A stretch of DNA of 64,000 nt from Cryptomeria japonica (GCF_030272615.1 NC_081415.1:267480425-267544424), one strand, 5' to 3'; positions 22,502-33,239 are shown, counted from the first letter of the stretch. Numbers and translations: made by a program. The notes: generated from the letters alone by a model not told the origin.

Positions 22502-23582
22502 CTTTTCAGCATCACCAAATTGAGAATCAAAAGAGATACGAGCAAGTACCAGACAAGATGGCATCCTAGTCACTATCCCTCCAGTCAGATAGCTCCACCT
22601 CAACATGTCCAGATTCAATGTACCTGACTCACCAGTGATGACACAAACTTTGAGGCACCTACCCCTACTTCCTATTGGTTCTCAAATTTTGAATGTAATT
22701 TTCTCATTGGCTAAAAGAGCTTTTTGTAACAAACCCTAATTAGGGTTTCCATCTTGTAACCCTAGCCATTGAATTGTAAAGAGCTCTCTATATAAGGCTT
22801 TGGCTCTTCATTTGTAAAGGTTAATAGTTAGTTCATAAAGGTTAGAATAGCAAATGATCAATAGTGAATAGAATAGAAGTTAGAGTAGATTAGGAAGAGA
22901 AGGCAAGAAATTGTTGCCTTGATTGTAAATGAACCTCATTTTTCATTGAAGATAAGGTGAAATGTGTTGTTTCTTGCAACATGCATGGTTTCTTGTTGAA
23001 TCTTCATTTTTAGATGGTAAGTGATTAGATTGAATGAAGGAAGTTACTGAATACACTCGCGTGGAATCCGCCTAGTCCAAACCACTAGCCTCTTGCTAAC
23101 TATAGTTCATGCATTAACTTGAATGGTGATCAGTGTTTGATGGTGTAACGATTCGAATATATTCGAAGCATCCCTTAGAAGATCGCACTAAGTTGGTGTC
23201 GGATTGTTCAACCTGATGGTGAGACCCAGCCCAGTAGGACTCCACCTAGTTGTTTATCCTTCTTCTTGCATTCTAGGTCTTGGATTAGATTCTCTAAACC
23301 CTACGCTTTTGCCACCTTTGTATCTTCCAACTAGTAGATAGGATTCAAGTTCCAACAGATTAAACACTCAAGCAATCAAACGTAAGTCCCCTTGTGATTC
23401 CAACATAATCACATCATACCACGTGAGCTTATCCACACGTACCCTACATATAAGAACCTTGGAGTCTTCTCGAATGATCCTTAGGCGAAATCTTCAGCAT
23501 TCGAGGAAATTTTGTTCAAGAGAGGATTAGATACCTTGGTATTTTATTCTGTGTTCGCATGTGCATAAAAAACACATCAACA
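22502..23582 (+). mobile_element. LTR-like unit C, downstream of array 2
   Basis: Clear homologue of unit A' (8473-9702) in order and spacing, ending at AACACATCAACA. It has the telo-box palindrome, a TATA box, GCATGGTTTC, TAAGTCCCCTTGTGATTCC, TTATCCACACGTA and TTTTGTTCAAGAGAGGATTAG. It gives the same array, mini-intron and LTR order as the array-1 locus, so array plus LTR is a mobile unit found at least twice here. Confidence 0.55.
22731..22795 (+). promoter_or_regulatory. Telo-box palindrome and TATA box, third copy
   Basis: AAACCCTAATTAGGGTTT lies at 22731-22748 and CTATATAAGGC around 22788-22798, with an AGCCATTGAATTGTA block shared with the copy at 8729. Confidence 0.6.
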
Positions 23583-24586
23583 AATACCTAGTGAGGTATC
23601 CTATCACCGTTTTCCTTAATCTTGTCACCTCTATCCTATGTCCCAAGGTTAACACATTCATTCATCATATAGAGAGCATGAGGGTCATCACAATAGGGTG
23701 CCCAGGGAGTCTATCCTTCATAGGCCCAAAGGCAGCACCTCTATACCCCTTTGGCCTCATGGGACTCCCCAGTCTTATACCATGAGGTGGCGTGCCTAGA
23801 AGGTGACCCCAACACCATTCCCCTACTTGTAAGCTTCTCTCCCTCTATCATGGCTAGTAACACACAGAATAAACCAACAGTAATATATCACAATTCAGAT
23901 CTATTACAACATATATGAGCATAACATATTGTCAAACATGGGTAATCAGAATATTAATAGTATCAATTACAAATATGCAGAATATTGGCATTATGAATAT
24001 GCAGAAATATACAGGTACTTATATGCAGAAATAGTCATAGATATTGTTACAGTATTTAATGCGTGTGCTCAGAAAACTCATACCAACTGGAGTGTAATGT
24101 CCAACTGCCGAGAGAACAATGTCCGGTATCCTTGTAAAATCAGAATCCTTTGATGATGCCCCTTGGTTTTCTTGGCATGTTCCTTTATATCTTTTGGTAG
24201 ATAGTGACCCTCCTTTATGGTTGTGACTCTTGGACAGCAACATGTCTTTTAGTTACAATCATACCTCTTCAATGTCTAAACACCTTTCTTGATTCAAATT
24301 ATGTTAACTCTAATTAATTGTCCATTCTATTAAGGAAGAGATCCTTTATTAATTAAGGAGAGGCATCGCTGCTAGGAGGAAGGCGATTTCATTAGTCACA
24401 ACCCCAATCTGTATGCTGAAATGATCATAGCTTGTTCTCCACATCGGACTCAATCTGCACCCATCTAAATTCACAATTTGCTGCTGTAGCCAGAGTACCA
24501 TGTGAGGGATAAGAAATCATGAAGTCTTACTAAGGTAAGACAATTTCTTATTGTAGGCAAGGATCGTCAATTTGGGGGGCATCACA
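23583..24586. other. Right part of element G
   Basis: No gene. It carries the block shared with 19285-19380 (ATAGGGTGCCC at about 23694, GAGGTGG at about 23785), a short A/T-rich stretch with repeated AATATGCAGAA (about 23970-24030), and the terminal motif described under element G. Confidence 0.45.
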
Positions 24587-24591
24587 AATTC

Positions 24592-25367
24592 ACTATTACA
24601 ACAATCCACAATTTATCTCAAAAAACATGACTAACTAAACCATAGACATCTAAGTTGTTGAATCCTCTTCGAAGAAGATTTTACAGAAATAGAAAGTGTG
24701 AGTTGTACAACTGCATGTCATACACGTCATATGGCCAAAAATAGGAAGTCCAAAAAAAATCTCCAACTCGGCCAAAAATGGTACTCGTCGTCAATTACTT
24801 AATCAATTCTGGATAAAGATAACTAATTTCACATACCAACATGGAGGACCTCTACAAGTTGTTACAAAGGAATTTTACATTCAATATTGTCAAGGGAAAG
24901 GAGCAAAGAGTATATCCCAAATGTTGCTGAAGAAAAGGGCCTCAAAAGTGGCAGGGATTTATGTGCTTTCTCTTGTTTCTCATGTTTGGCAGTCCCATGA
25001 TAGATTTTGAGTTGCAATAAAGTGGCCAAAGACTTGCACCCGTTCCTTCGTGTTTGTTTTTATGTCTTTCGCTTTCTCTGCATCCTAATGCTGACTGTTG
25101 AGGGGTGTCTCTGTTTGTATCTATAATTTGGATTTCAAAATTCCAATCTTAATCCACTAAAATTTACCCTTAACACATAAAACTATTGTGTTTTAATGAT
25201 TGCTTTGTCATTTTTTATGTGGTTTCAAGTTTTTATTAAAGGTTTAAAACTTTGCAATACTGATTCACCCCCCCCTCGGTATTGCCTGTGTGCTCTTCAC
25301 TAACGAACCCAAACCCCTTATCAAAATTTTGCCGTATCGGCACACAGGTTCTTCGAACCTGAACCGG
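24592..25367. other. Remnant of a copia-type LTR, target of two insertions
   Basis: No gene. Near 25255-25310, TGATTCACCCCCCCCTC then GTATTGCCTGTGTGCTCTTCAC resembles 35070-35120 (CTGATTTAACCCCCCC, CTGTGTGCTTTTCAC). A C-rich TTCACCCCCCC string near the LTR end is common in plant copia elements. Elements G and hAT-1 both landed in or beside this sequence. Confidence 0.4.
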
Positions 25368-25382
25368 CAACTTAGCAGTGAA

Positions 25383-25660
25383 CCACAGGGACGCGTCCCC
25401 CCCATTTTTGGGCGCGTCCCCCCGTCAGAGACGTCTCGGGGACGCGGGGACGGGGACGCGACGTCCCCCGCCGTCCCGCCACCGCCACCCAAACTCCGCC
25501 GGGACGGGGAGACGTCCCCGACGCGGAGACGTCTGGGTGTCTCCTGGGGGACGTTTGGGCGTCTCCGTGGGAGACGCCTGGGCGTCCCCCCGTCCCTCGA
25601 GAGACGCCCAGACGTCTCTCGAGGGACGGGGGGACGCCCAGGCGTCTCCCGCGTTCGCAC
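25383..25660. repeat. Left subterminal GC-rich repeat cluster of the hAT
   Basis: Dense GAGACGTC, GACGTCCCC and GGGACGGGG motifs in both orientations. hAT transposases bind short subterminal repeats, so these are plausible binding sites. Several long Arg/Pro/Gly-rich frames cross the cluster on both strands and are composition artefacts. Confidence 0.7.
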
Positions 25661-26061
25661 GGGATAAAAAGCGCAATTTTCATTTTTTTTTAAAATTTTT
25701 ATGACATGTGCTTTTTGGGGGGGGTTAAGGGGTAACCCTAATTGGACGTGGGCCCCACCCCACCCCCCAAAACAACACAAAAACATGTTTAGTTTGGATT
25801 TCACTCTCATTATGCAAAACTGATTTTTTTTCCAGCAGCTTGAAGAGGAGGAACAGCTTGAAGAAGATTGATTGAAGAGGTGAGAAAAGTGACTACAAGT
25901 GTGATAGGAGCTAGAAGAAGCAAGAAGAAGAGGAAGAAGAAGATTCTTCTACATTTTGGAGAGATTTTTCAAGCACAAGGTAGGGTTTTTCAACTTCTTC
26001 TTGTTTTTTTGTTTGTTTTACTTTCTGATTTTCATTGTTCTATGTCATTTTTGGTTTTTTT

Positions 26062-26194
26062 AATTTTTTTTCCCTATTCATCTTAAGACTCAAAATGAGG
26101 TTTGATGTTGAATCTTGAGGGCAAAATGATTCATCATTTTGCCCTCAAGATTCAACATCAAATCTCATTTTGAGATGAATAGGAAAAAAAATTT
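26062..26194. repeat. Near-perfect hairpin with arms of about 60 bp, upstream of the transposase
   Basis: The left arm (26062-26130, from TTTTTTTTCCCTATTCATCT through GAGGGCAAAATGA) is matched by the inverted right arm (26134-26194), with a TTCA loop and one small internal bulge (TAAGAC). It lies within what looks like a 5'-UTR intron: AAG|GTAGGG near 25980 to AAATGCAG| at 26270. A transcript would form a long hairpin. Confidence 0.85.
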
Positions 26195-26287
26195 AAAAAT
26201 TTAAAAATATATTGTTAAACAAGGCTGATTTTATTTTTATTTTTATTTTTATTTTGTGAAATGCAGTGTCAATTTGAAAATTTCACA

Positions 26288-28606
26288 ATGAGCTCCCAAG
26301 GCACGAGTCAAGATAACATGGAAATCCATTCTCATAGTGAGAATGATTCAGAATATGAACCTGAAAATGAGGGGGGTGACCATGGGGCTGATCCTGGAGC
26401 CCAATCTAGTTCTATGGCAAGTGCAGCAGCTAGTACAGGTTGCCCTTCAGAGTTGTTGGCACCATATGCTAGGGGTCATTTTGATCCTAAGTCTCCTCTA
26501 AAACAGTTTGCTTCACAAATATCAGTACAAGGCACTGCATCACATTCAAGTGGGGGAACAAGGAAGTGGAAGTGCAATATTTGTGACAGAGAATGGTTCG
26601 GTAGCATTAGCAAGGTGAATGCACACTTTCTATTTTGGAGAGGAAAAGGCGTGAAACATTGTAAGTTTTTGGAGGAACCCAAAAATATACAGTACAGAAT
26701 TGAGTTTAACAGGCTTTGGGGGGTTCCAGATGACACAAATATTTCAATGCCTACTACTTTGTCTGCTAGGGCATCACTTCACGATAGCCGGAATGTGCCA
26801 GTGCCACATACTTATCATGCTTCGCAGGCGGGAGGAATGATGTTTGGATCTCCATCTACTTCCACTTCTACTGTTGCCAGGACTGGGAAACGTAAGTTGC
26901 ATACACCACAGAGCAACCCCATTGCTGATATGTTTAATGTGCAGCTGAGAGATGAGATAGATGAATCCATTGGCAATTTCTTCTTTGCCAATGGCATTCC
27001 ATTTCATGTTTCACGGTCTCCTTATTATAGGAAGATGATAGATATGGTGGCCAAGGGAGGACCATCTTATGTGCCACCAGGGGAGACGAAAATGAGGACC
27101 TCAATCTTGGATAAAAGCTATTCCAAGATCAATATTTTGATGGAGAAGATGAAGGCATGTTGGGTGGCATTGGGGTGCAGCATAGTTATGGATGGGTGGA
27201 CAAACATTAGCCATCGTCCACTCATCAACATCATGGTCACATGTGCAGAGGGCCCATACTTCCTTAGAGCAGTTGATTGTACAGGGCATCGTAAAGATGC
27301 TGATTTCCAGTTTCAGGTCCTCAGGGAGGCTATTGAGGAGGTTGGGCCACAAAATGTGGTCCAAGTAGTGACAGATGCAGCATATGTGTGTAGAGCAGCA
27401 GGGAGACTCGTTGAGGCAGCCTATAGACACATTTGGTGGACCCCATGTTGTGTGCATGCCATGAACAATGCACTCAAGGACATGGGGAAGATTGACTGGA
27501 TTAGAGGAGTGGTCACCGATGCGAGAGATGTGCAGATGTTTATCTGCAACCACCACATTTCACATGCACTATTCAGGACCTTCGCGAAGAAGGAGTTCTT
27601 GAAACCAGTTGAGACTAGATATGCATCCTATTTCATTCTCTTGGAGAGAATGATTGAGTTGCAAGAGGCATTGCAACTCATGGTTATGACTAATGAGTGG
27701 AATAGGTGGGCTGAGGCCAAGACAGAGCAGGGGAGAAGGGTGAAGGAGATAGTGAAGAGTGATGTGTTTTGGACTGATACGAAATACATTGTCTCCATCA
27801 TTTCTCCAGTATTCCAGGTGATCAGATATGGGGATGGGGATGCACCTAACCTTGGAGAGGTGTATGAGTGCATTGACTCTATGCTTGGCCAGATGCGGGC
27901 TGCTGTGCGAGTGAAGGACCCCTCTCTAGCATTCTACAATGAGCAAATCCGGCCTATCATTCAGAGTAGATGGGACAAGTTGAACACTCCTTTGCATATG
28001 GCTGCCTTTGCCTTGAATCCTAAGTGGTACAAGGCTAGACCGGGTAGAACGACACCGATTGAGGATGATGAGGTGAAGGCAGGTTTCTTTAGGTGCATAG
28101 AGAAGATGTTTGATTCCAGAGATGCCGGTACAATACGCACTGAGTGGGGAAGATTTGCCACTCTTAGAGGTTATTCAGATGCAGCAAAGATGGATATAGA
28201 CATTATGGCACAGGAGGACCCACTTTTGTGGTGGAAATGTCATGGCCCGAAATCTTTGACCACCACTCTAGCCATCCGTCTGCTATCCCAGGTTTCCAGT
28301 TCTTCAGCTGCTGAGAGGAACTGGTCTACATATAGCTTCATCCACTCTCTTAAGAGGAACAGACTTACCTCTAAGAGAGCCGAGAAGCTTGTGGCTGTAC
28401 ATAGTGCTTTGCGTCTCATTGACCGCAAGACACTTATGTACAAGGAGAGTCCAGCGGCACGATGGGATGTAGAGCCAGAGGAGCCTTCACAGATTGATGA
28501 GGATGATCCTACCACTTCAGATGCAGGGCTAGTTGGTGTGAGCTTGAGGGACCTTGATCCTCAGGAGTCCAGCAGTTCCAGTGAGGAGGAGTTTGCAGAT
28601 GATTAG
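26288..28606 (+). CDS. hAT-family transposase
   Basis: Cuts and pastes hAT elements by binding terminal and subterminal repeats in the nucleus. The frame is open from ATG 26261 (781 codons), but GAAATGCAG| at 26270 looks like a splice acceptor, so ATG 26288 is the likelier start (772 codons). Domains, numbered from 26261: an acidic Ser-rich N-terminus; a BED-like zinc finger at about 98-137 (CNIC, then NAH and HC); a DUF659/RNase H-like catalytic region with DGWTN at about 310 and VTDAAYVCRAAG at about 371, the two catalytic aspartates; a CCVH motif at about 395; the insertion region; and a C-terminal hAT dimerisation domain with WW, LLSQVSSSSAAERNWS and RNRL at about 660-720. The tail is acidic. 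Length is usual for plant hAT transposases. No frameshift or stop is seen. The flanking ends belong to the same element. Confidence 0.92.
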   Translation: MSSQGTSQDNMEIHSHSENDSEYEPENEGGDHGADPGAQSSSMASAAASTGCPSELLAPYARGHFDPKSPLKQFASQISVQGTASHSSGGTRKWKCNICDREWFGSISKVNAHFLFWRGKGVKHCKFLEEPKNIQYRIEFNRLWGVPDDTNISMPTTLSARASLHDSRNVPVPHTYHASQAGGMMFGSPSTSTSTVARTGKRKLHTPQSNPIADMFNVQLRDEIDESIGNFFFANGIPFHVSRSPYYRKMIDMVAKGGPSYVPPGETKMRTSILDKSYSKINILMEKMKACWVALGCSIVMDGWTNISHRPLINIMVTCAEGPYFLRAVDCTGHRKDADFQFQVLREAIEEVGPQNVVQVVTDAAYVCRAAGRLVEAAYRHIWWTPCCVHAMNNALKDMGKIDWIRGVVTDARDVQMFICNHHISHALFRTFAKKEFLKPVETRYASYFILLERMIELQEALQLMVMTNEWNRWAEAKTEQGRRVKEIVKSDVFWTDTKYIVSIISPVFQVIRYGDGDAPNLGEVYECIDSMLGQMRAAVRVKDPSLAFYNEQIRPIIQSRWDKLNTPLHMAAFALNPKWYKARPGRTTPIEDDEVKAGFFRCIEKMFDSRDAGTIRTEWGRFATLRGYSDAAKMDIDIMAQEDPLLWWKCHGPKSLTTTLAIRLLSQVSSSSAAERNWSTYSFIHSLKRNRLTSKRAEKLVAVHSALRLIDRKTLMYKESPAARWDVEPEEPSQIDEDDPTTSDAGLVGVSLRDLDPQESSSSSEEEFADD

Positions 28607-29029
28607 AGGCCTCCATTAGCTACAGTTTGAGTTTTCACTTTTCAGTTTTGTCATTTTGTATTTGACTCGTCTCTTTTGTAATGCTATTGCTACACGTGTT
28701 TGTATTTGGCTACTCATTGTAATGATGAATCATGTAATCATCTTTATTATTATAGACTTTGCAATGGCATCAGATATTCATATTTTTCGTTTTCCTTTTT
28801 CGATATTCATATGATAGAAATGAGAAATCTCCAATTTGACAATTTCATTTGTCAAATTTTATTTACTTTTAGTTTTAGCAATTAGCAATTAGTTACGTAT
28901 CACTAATCTAAGTAATCTTGGTATTTCCTATAGTTTCATTTGAAATCTAATTCTTATACTGTTATACTGTTATACATCTTTTCAAAACTAGTTTTTCAAG
29001 TACTATATGTATATATATGAGCACCACCA

Positions 29030-29160
29030 CCCCGCCACCCCCCCGCCGCCGTCCCCCCGCCGTCCCCCCGCCGTCCCCAAATTTAGGCCCTTGGTCCCCC
29101 CGTCCCCGAGACGCGTCCCCCTCGTCCCCCTGTCCCCCCGTCCCGGACGCCCGTGGAACA
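29030..29160. repeat. Right subterminal GC-rich repeat cluster of the hAT
   Basis: Repeated CCGCCGTCCCC and CGTCCCC units, with TCCCCAAATTTAGG at about 29084, the motif shared with the right end of the non-autonomous element at 13255-14246. Likely transposase-binding region. Confidence 0.7.
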
Positions 29161-29171
29161 CTGCAACTTAG

Positions 29172-30829
29172 TATATACACATTAACACCCATATATATTT
29201 ACTATTGTAACCTAACAAAAAATAAGTTGTAATTAATTAAAATAACTTTCACATTTAAATATAAATTAAAAAATAAAAAAATATATAAATTTAGAAAATA
29301 TATTAAAATTTATACTTTAGTAGAAATAATGATTATAAAAATGATCTTAATATATGATAGTAAATTTTAAAATGAAATATTTTAGAAAAAGAAAAACGGA
29401 AACAAATTGGGCAGCAGCATAGGTTCATAGGTTATAGGTGTATTGAACAAATTGTAAAAATAGATGTTATATAAACAAAATAAGAAACCATGTTATGTAT
29501 TATTTCAAAACAGATGGGTTATCAAACAAATTATTGATGGTGCATCTGGCAACAATAGTTGGGGTAACATTGGTAGTTCAATGCCAAAAGTCAAATGACA
29601 AATTCGAATAATTTGTAGCATCTTTTTTTGTTCAAATTAGACTACTAGTAAGCTTGAAAAACAGTATACCTAGAGGCTAGATATAGTAAAAACAAAAGAA
29701 ATATGGAATATAGAAAACAAAAAACTCTTTTCTAATAAGATATAGTAAAAAAACTTTTATTCCTTTGGTCGATGTAATACAGGATACAGCAAAAACCTTG
29801 GTCAACAAAATACAACATAAACCTTAGTCAAAAGAGCTTATAGATGCGATTGTCAACCTGGATATAGTAAAAATAAATAGAAAACAAACAGCAAAGACAA
29901 TAAAAAATCACAAGGAAAGACATAAGGAAAATGGAAAAAACAATTCCATATTACTTGGATATGGCACAATCAACTAGATCACCAAATCCAAACATTTCCA
30001 GCATGGCTCCAAGTGTGCCCTAATTTTGGTTAAAAGCAGGCACAATATTGGCCAAATCCAGTAAATTCAATGTTAGCACTTTAAAATATTATTCCTTTTG
30101 AGGTTTGAAATGATTTTGAGCCAAAATTTAAACAAGCGTTAATCTTTGGTTGGAATTATTATGCTCTAGTACAAACAACCAAATGAAGCTTGAAAGAAGA
30201 AATGTACAAGGACTACTTAGTGTACGATGATGGGTATTCAAATGAAAAAAGGGGGTATAGATTAGTGTTACAAGACTAGTGTAGACTCAGGGAATCTCAG
30301 TACGAAGTGGTCGAAACAAGGCCCTAAGGCTCATGACCTAGGTACCTGAAAAGTCTCGACAAGTAGACTTGACCAAGCCTATGAAAACCAAGAAAACAGA
30401 CATAAAATTTTGAAAATGCTTAAAAATTAAAGCATAAAAAAATTGAATAGGCTATTCCCAAATCTTTGCTCTAATTTTAAAAAACAAAAAAATGAAAATC
30501 TTTTTGGGCCATGTTAGATGGAAAAGAAACATTTTAATTATATTTTTGACTTTTTCCTAATTATATTCCTAGTAATTAAATTACAATTATAGTTCTAGTT
30601 TGCTAAGTCAAACCATATCCTAAGTAATGCTCTTAAGGTTGTAGCAGCATCTGTAGACTTGTCTAAGATACAAACACATGACTCCACATAGAGCTAATAA
30701 TGCTAGGCTAAGGGATACAAGCTCCTTTCTGTTGCATATTTTGTCACTGATGTCAAAGGATAATTGTCAAGGCTTCTAAAAAGATAATTGGAATGAAATA
30801 CTAGTTAAGCTGCCGATTATTCATTAGAT
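29172..30829. other. AT-rich region without recognisable genes
   Basis: Strongly A/T-rich with short runs; no ORF, RNA gene or element terminus could be supported. Confidence 0.4.
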
Positions 30830-31010
30830 TTTGGTTGAGTAATTTTGGCTACTTGGTTGAGTTGTTTGGTTGTATGGTTGAGCTACCTAATTGTCAAGTT
30901 GAGCTGCTTGAGCTGCCTGGCCGTCTGGTTGAGCTACTTGGCTGTGTGTTTGAGCTTCTTGGGTGTCAACTTAAGCTGGCTGCTTGTCCACTTCACCTGC
31001 CAGCTTGTCT
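30830..31010. repeat. Degenerate minisatellite of about 20 bp
   Basis: Repeated TGGTTGAGCTACTTGGCTG-like units, roughly eight degenerate copies. It makes two overlapping Leu/Cys/Val-rich open frames (30835-31111) that are side-effects of the repeat. Confidence 0.7.
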
Positions 31011-32097
31011 ACTTCTATTTGACACATCACTGTTTGAATTTTCAACTGCTGGAATTTAATATTTTTCTTATGGTTTCAGAATTGATAATACATGGAATAT
31101 TAGTGGATTAATGTTTCCCATGTGTTGAATGCTATTCATAGGATGCATCATAAAACGTTTGTTAAGGATGTCGAATATCTTTTTAAGCCATGCCGGCAAG
31201 GTTGTCAGTCAGCACTTTGTGGATTCTTGTGAGCATACGTTATGGGTTCTATTTTAAGCTTTTGCGTTGTGGAAAACTGAAGTATTAAGTCCAATTGCTA
31301 TGGTATTCTCAGAACACCTGAAGAAATCAGGTATATTTTTGGTGTTTTATTATTATTAAATATTAAGCGCTAGGCATTTTTGGTTCGGCATTAAGACAAT
31401 TAGGCATGGTATCGTGGCCTCTTTTGGTAGGCAGTAGCTTAAAGGCAATCTATTTGTGCAGATCATGTGAGCCTTTTCTTGCTATGTGATGTGAGGTCGT
31501 GGATGAAATGATTTTAACACACAAAGCATATGGATAGTGTGCGTGGAGCAAACAATAAGTGAGAAAGTGTTGAATGAATTTTTGGAGGTGATGTGATACC
31601 GCTATTGGTAGCATTATTGTAGAAGTGGAACTGAAATCGAGGGTCTGAATTGTGATGCCATGAAGAAATTGTGAGTCTAAAGTGTGATGTTGTAAAAGTG
31701 GTGAGTCTGGAACTCATTTAGGATGAAGACGTTGTGAAACTGAAAATGGAGTCAATGAAAAGAAAATTTAAGGCTGGTTCAAATTTGAATTGAATATATA
31801 TGAGTTTATTCTGAGCATGTTGTGGGGGAACTAGAGCATTTTGATTGCCTAAATCGTGTGCATGCAACAGATGAGTCAGATATAAAAGTTTGGGCAAGTA
31901 GTTGAAATGGAAAAACATTTGAGTGAAATTTTAAAGCCTCATGTGATCAATCAGGTTAAGTAGCCGGAAATCATATGCATTTTGAATATTATCAGATTGG
32001 CAGCAGAAGGTATATGAAAATATCACTTCAGAATTCATTGGCAGATTTGTAAAGAAGAGTATTTCTGAGTTGGTGCTCTCTGTGAGTTGGTTCTCAC
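31011..32097. other. Remnant of a copia-type LTR, left of element F
   Basis: No gene. The sequence is interrupted at TTATG by element F and continues at 34914 (TTATGTAATCTGGGTTGG...). Past that point it reads GATTTTTTGCCCGAAAGGATTTTCC, a leader phrase of plant copia LTRs. Confidence 0.4.
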
Positions 32098-32655
32098 TTA
32101 TGTGTTGATTTTAGGCAATCAGATGTTAATCTAGTTACTTGAATTATAATCAAACTGAGAATAAGCAGAAATAATAATAAAAGCACACAACACAAGACAC
32201 AAGTACCCTGGGAAAACCTCCCTCTTGGAGGAAAAACCCAGCATCAAAGATTCAGATCAGTTCCTTATTTATAAGCAGATTACATGAATCAGATTACTTA
32301 TCTGATTGAGTGCCAATCTAGGGCAGACTGAACCTAGAATATGCAGCTGTAGTATGTCTTCAGAGAGAGCAGAATATCGACACCACTTGAAGAGGGAGAT
32401 CACTGAAGTATAGTGCACCACCTTGCCCAGCAAGTTGTCCAATGGATTCGCTCACTAAAATGCCAGATTCACTGACTGTTCTTGCATAAGGCTGATCGCA
32501 CTTGATAAGGATGTGGTTGTGTAGATTCGTGCTCAAGTTTTCCCAAGTCGGCTTTTGCCAAATTCCCTTTATTTTACATATTTAATTTGCACTTTTGGCG
32601 CCCAAATTTGGGGCCTACGTAACTTGCAAGTTGAGGCACGTTTCCTTTTAGTACC

Positions 32656-32760
32656 CAGCCCTATTAGACATGAACCACACATTACATTTGGGCCCAGCCC
32701 TATTAGACATAAACCACACGTTACATTTTGGCCCAGCCCTATTAGACATAAATTACTTTA
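32656..32760. repeat. 41-bp tandem repeat in the F LTR
   Basis: Three units of CAGCCCTATTAGACATAAAC plus CACACGTTACATTTGGGC. The same three units lie in the other LTR at about 34728-34832. Confidence 0.85.
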
Positions 32761-32979
32761 ACCTTATTACAATAAGATAATATTTTAATTGCCACAAGGC
32801 ATCATTAAAATATGATCCGAACTAGCTAATCATTTCAACACTCCCTCTTAGCTAGAGAGGATTCTATCAAGTCTCAAAGTGGCTACCACCATGGCTACTC
32901 CCATGGATGAAACAAATAATATGTTCACCATAGCAACTCCCAGAGGGTGAATGAACTCATCATGGAATTTCTTCCATGA

Positions 32980-33215
32980 TACCCACCATGCCTACTCACA
33001 GAGGGTGGAATTTCTTCAATGATGCCCACCATACCTACTCGCAGAGGATAGGTCCACCATGCCTACTCGCAGAGGGTGGATCCACCATACCTACTCGCAG
33101 AGGGTGGAACGAAAAACTATTACACAAAAGATGAGGCTTCCTCTGAAGCTGAAAGAAACTAGCTCCCTCTGAGCTTGAGAAGCTCCCTCTGAAGCTAATG
33201 ATGTCAAGCTCCCTC
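32980..33215 (-). repeat. Short repeats between gag and 3' LTR of element F
   Basis: On the minus strand, CCACCCTCTGCGAGTAGGYA with ATGGTGG recurs about four to five times (32982-33110). AGAGGGAGCTT recurs about four times (33135-33215). The second motif resembles the functional polypurine tract at 32841-32852, so the element carries several purine-tract-like sites. Confidence 0.75.
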
Positions 33216-33239
33216 TAACATTTCCTCCTTTTAGAAAAG

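Larger units (their letters stand above)
19039..24586. mobile_element. LTR-type element G with AATTC target duplication, containing array 2
   Basis: Ends are TGTAATGTCCCCAAATT (19039) and AATTTGGGGGGCATCACA (to 24586), inverted terminal motifs of the TG...CA type, flanked by AATTC at 19034-19038 and 24587-24591. A block at about 19285-19380 (ATAGGGTGCCC...ACCATAAGCCCAAGGGC...CATATGAGGTGG) recurs in the same direction at about 23692-23800, so both ends carry parts of one LTR family. Between them lie array 2 and LTR-like unit C. The right LTR lacks its own start next to unit C, so the structure is nested or truncated; I could not resolve the order of insertions. No pol genes are present. Confidence 0.6.
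25376..29163 (+). mobile_element. Complete hAT DNA transposon, 3,788 bp
   Basis: Flanked by the perfect 8-bp duplication CAACTTAG (25368-25375 and 29164-29171). Terminal inverted repeats: left CAGTGAACCACAGGGACGCG, right (reverse complement) CAGTGTTCCACGGGCGTCC. The subterminal 280 bp on the left and 130 bp on the right are extremely GC-rich with repeated GACGTC, GGGGACG and CGTCCCC, against an AT-rich interior. It encodes one uninterrupted transposase. Intact ends, duplication and ORF make it a candidate autonomous element. Confidence 0.92.

Noticed and set aside
25265-25810. Several 80-180 codon Arg/Pro/Gly-rich ORFs on both strands
   Set aside because: They cross the GC-rich subterminal repeats of the hAT; composition artefacts.
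28962-29232. Pro/Gly-rich ORFs at the right hAT end
   Set aside because: Same GC-repeat artefact.
30835-31111. Leu/Cys-rich ORFs resembling small membrane proteins
   Set aside because: Translation of a degenerate 20-bp minisatellite in two frames.
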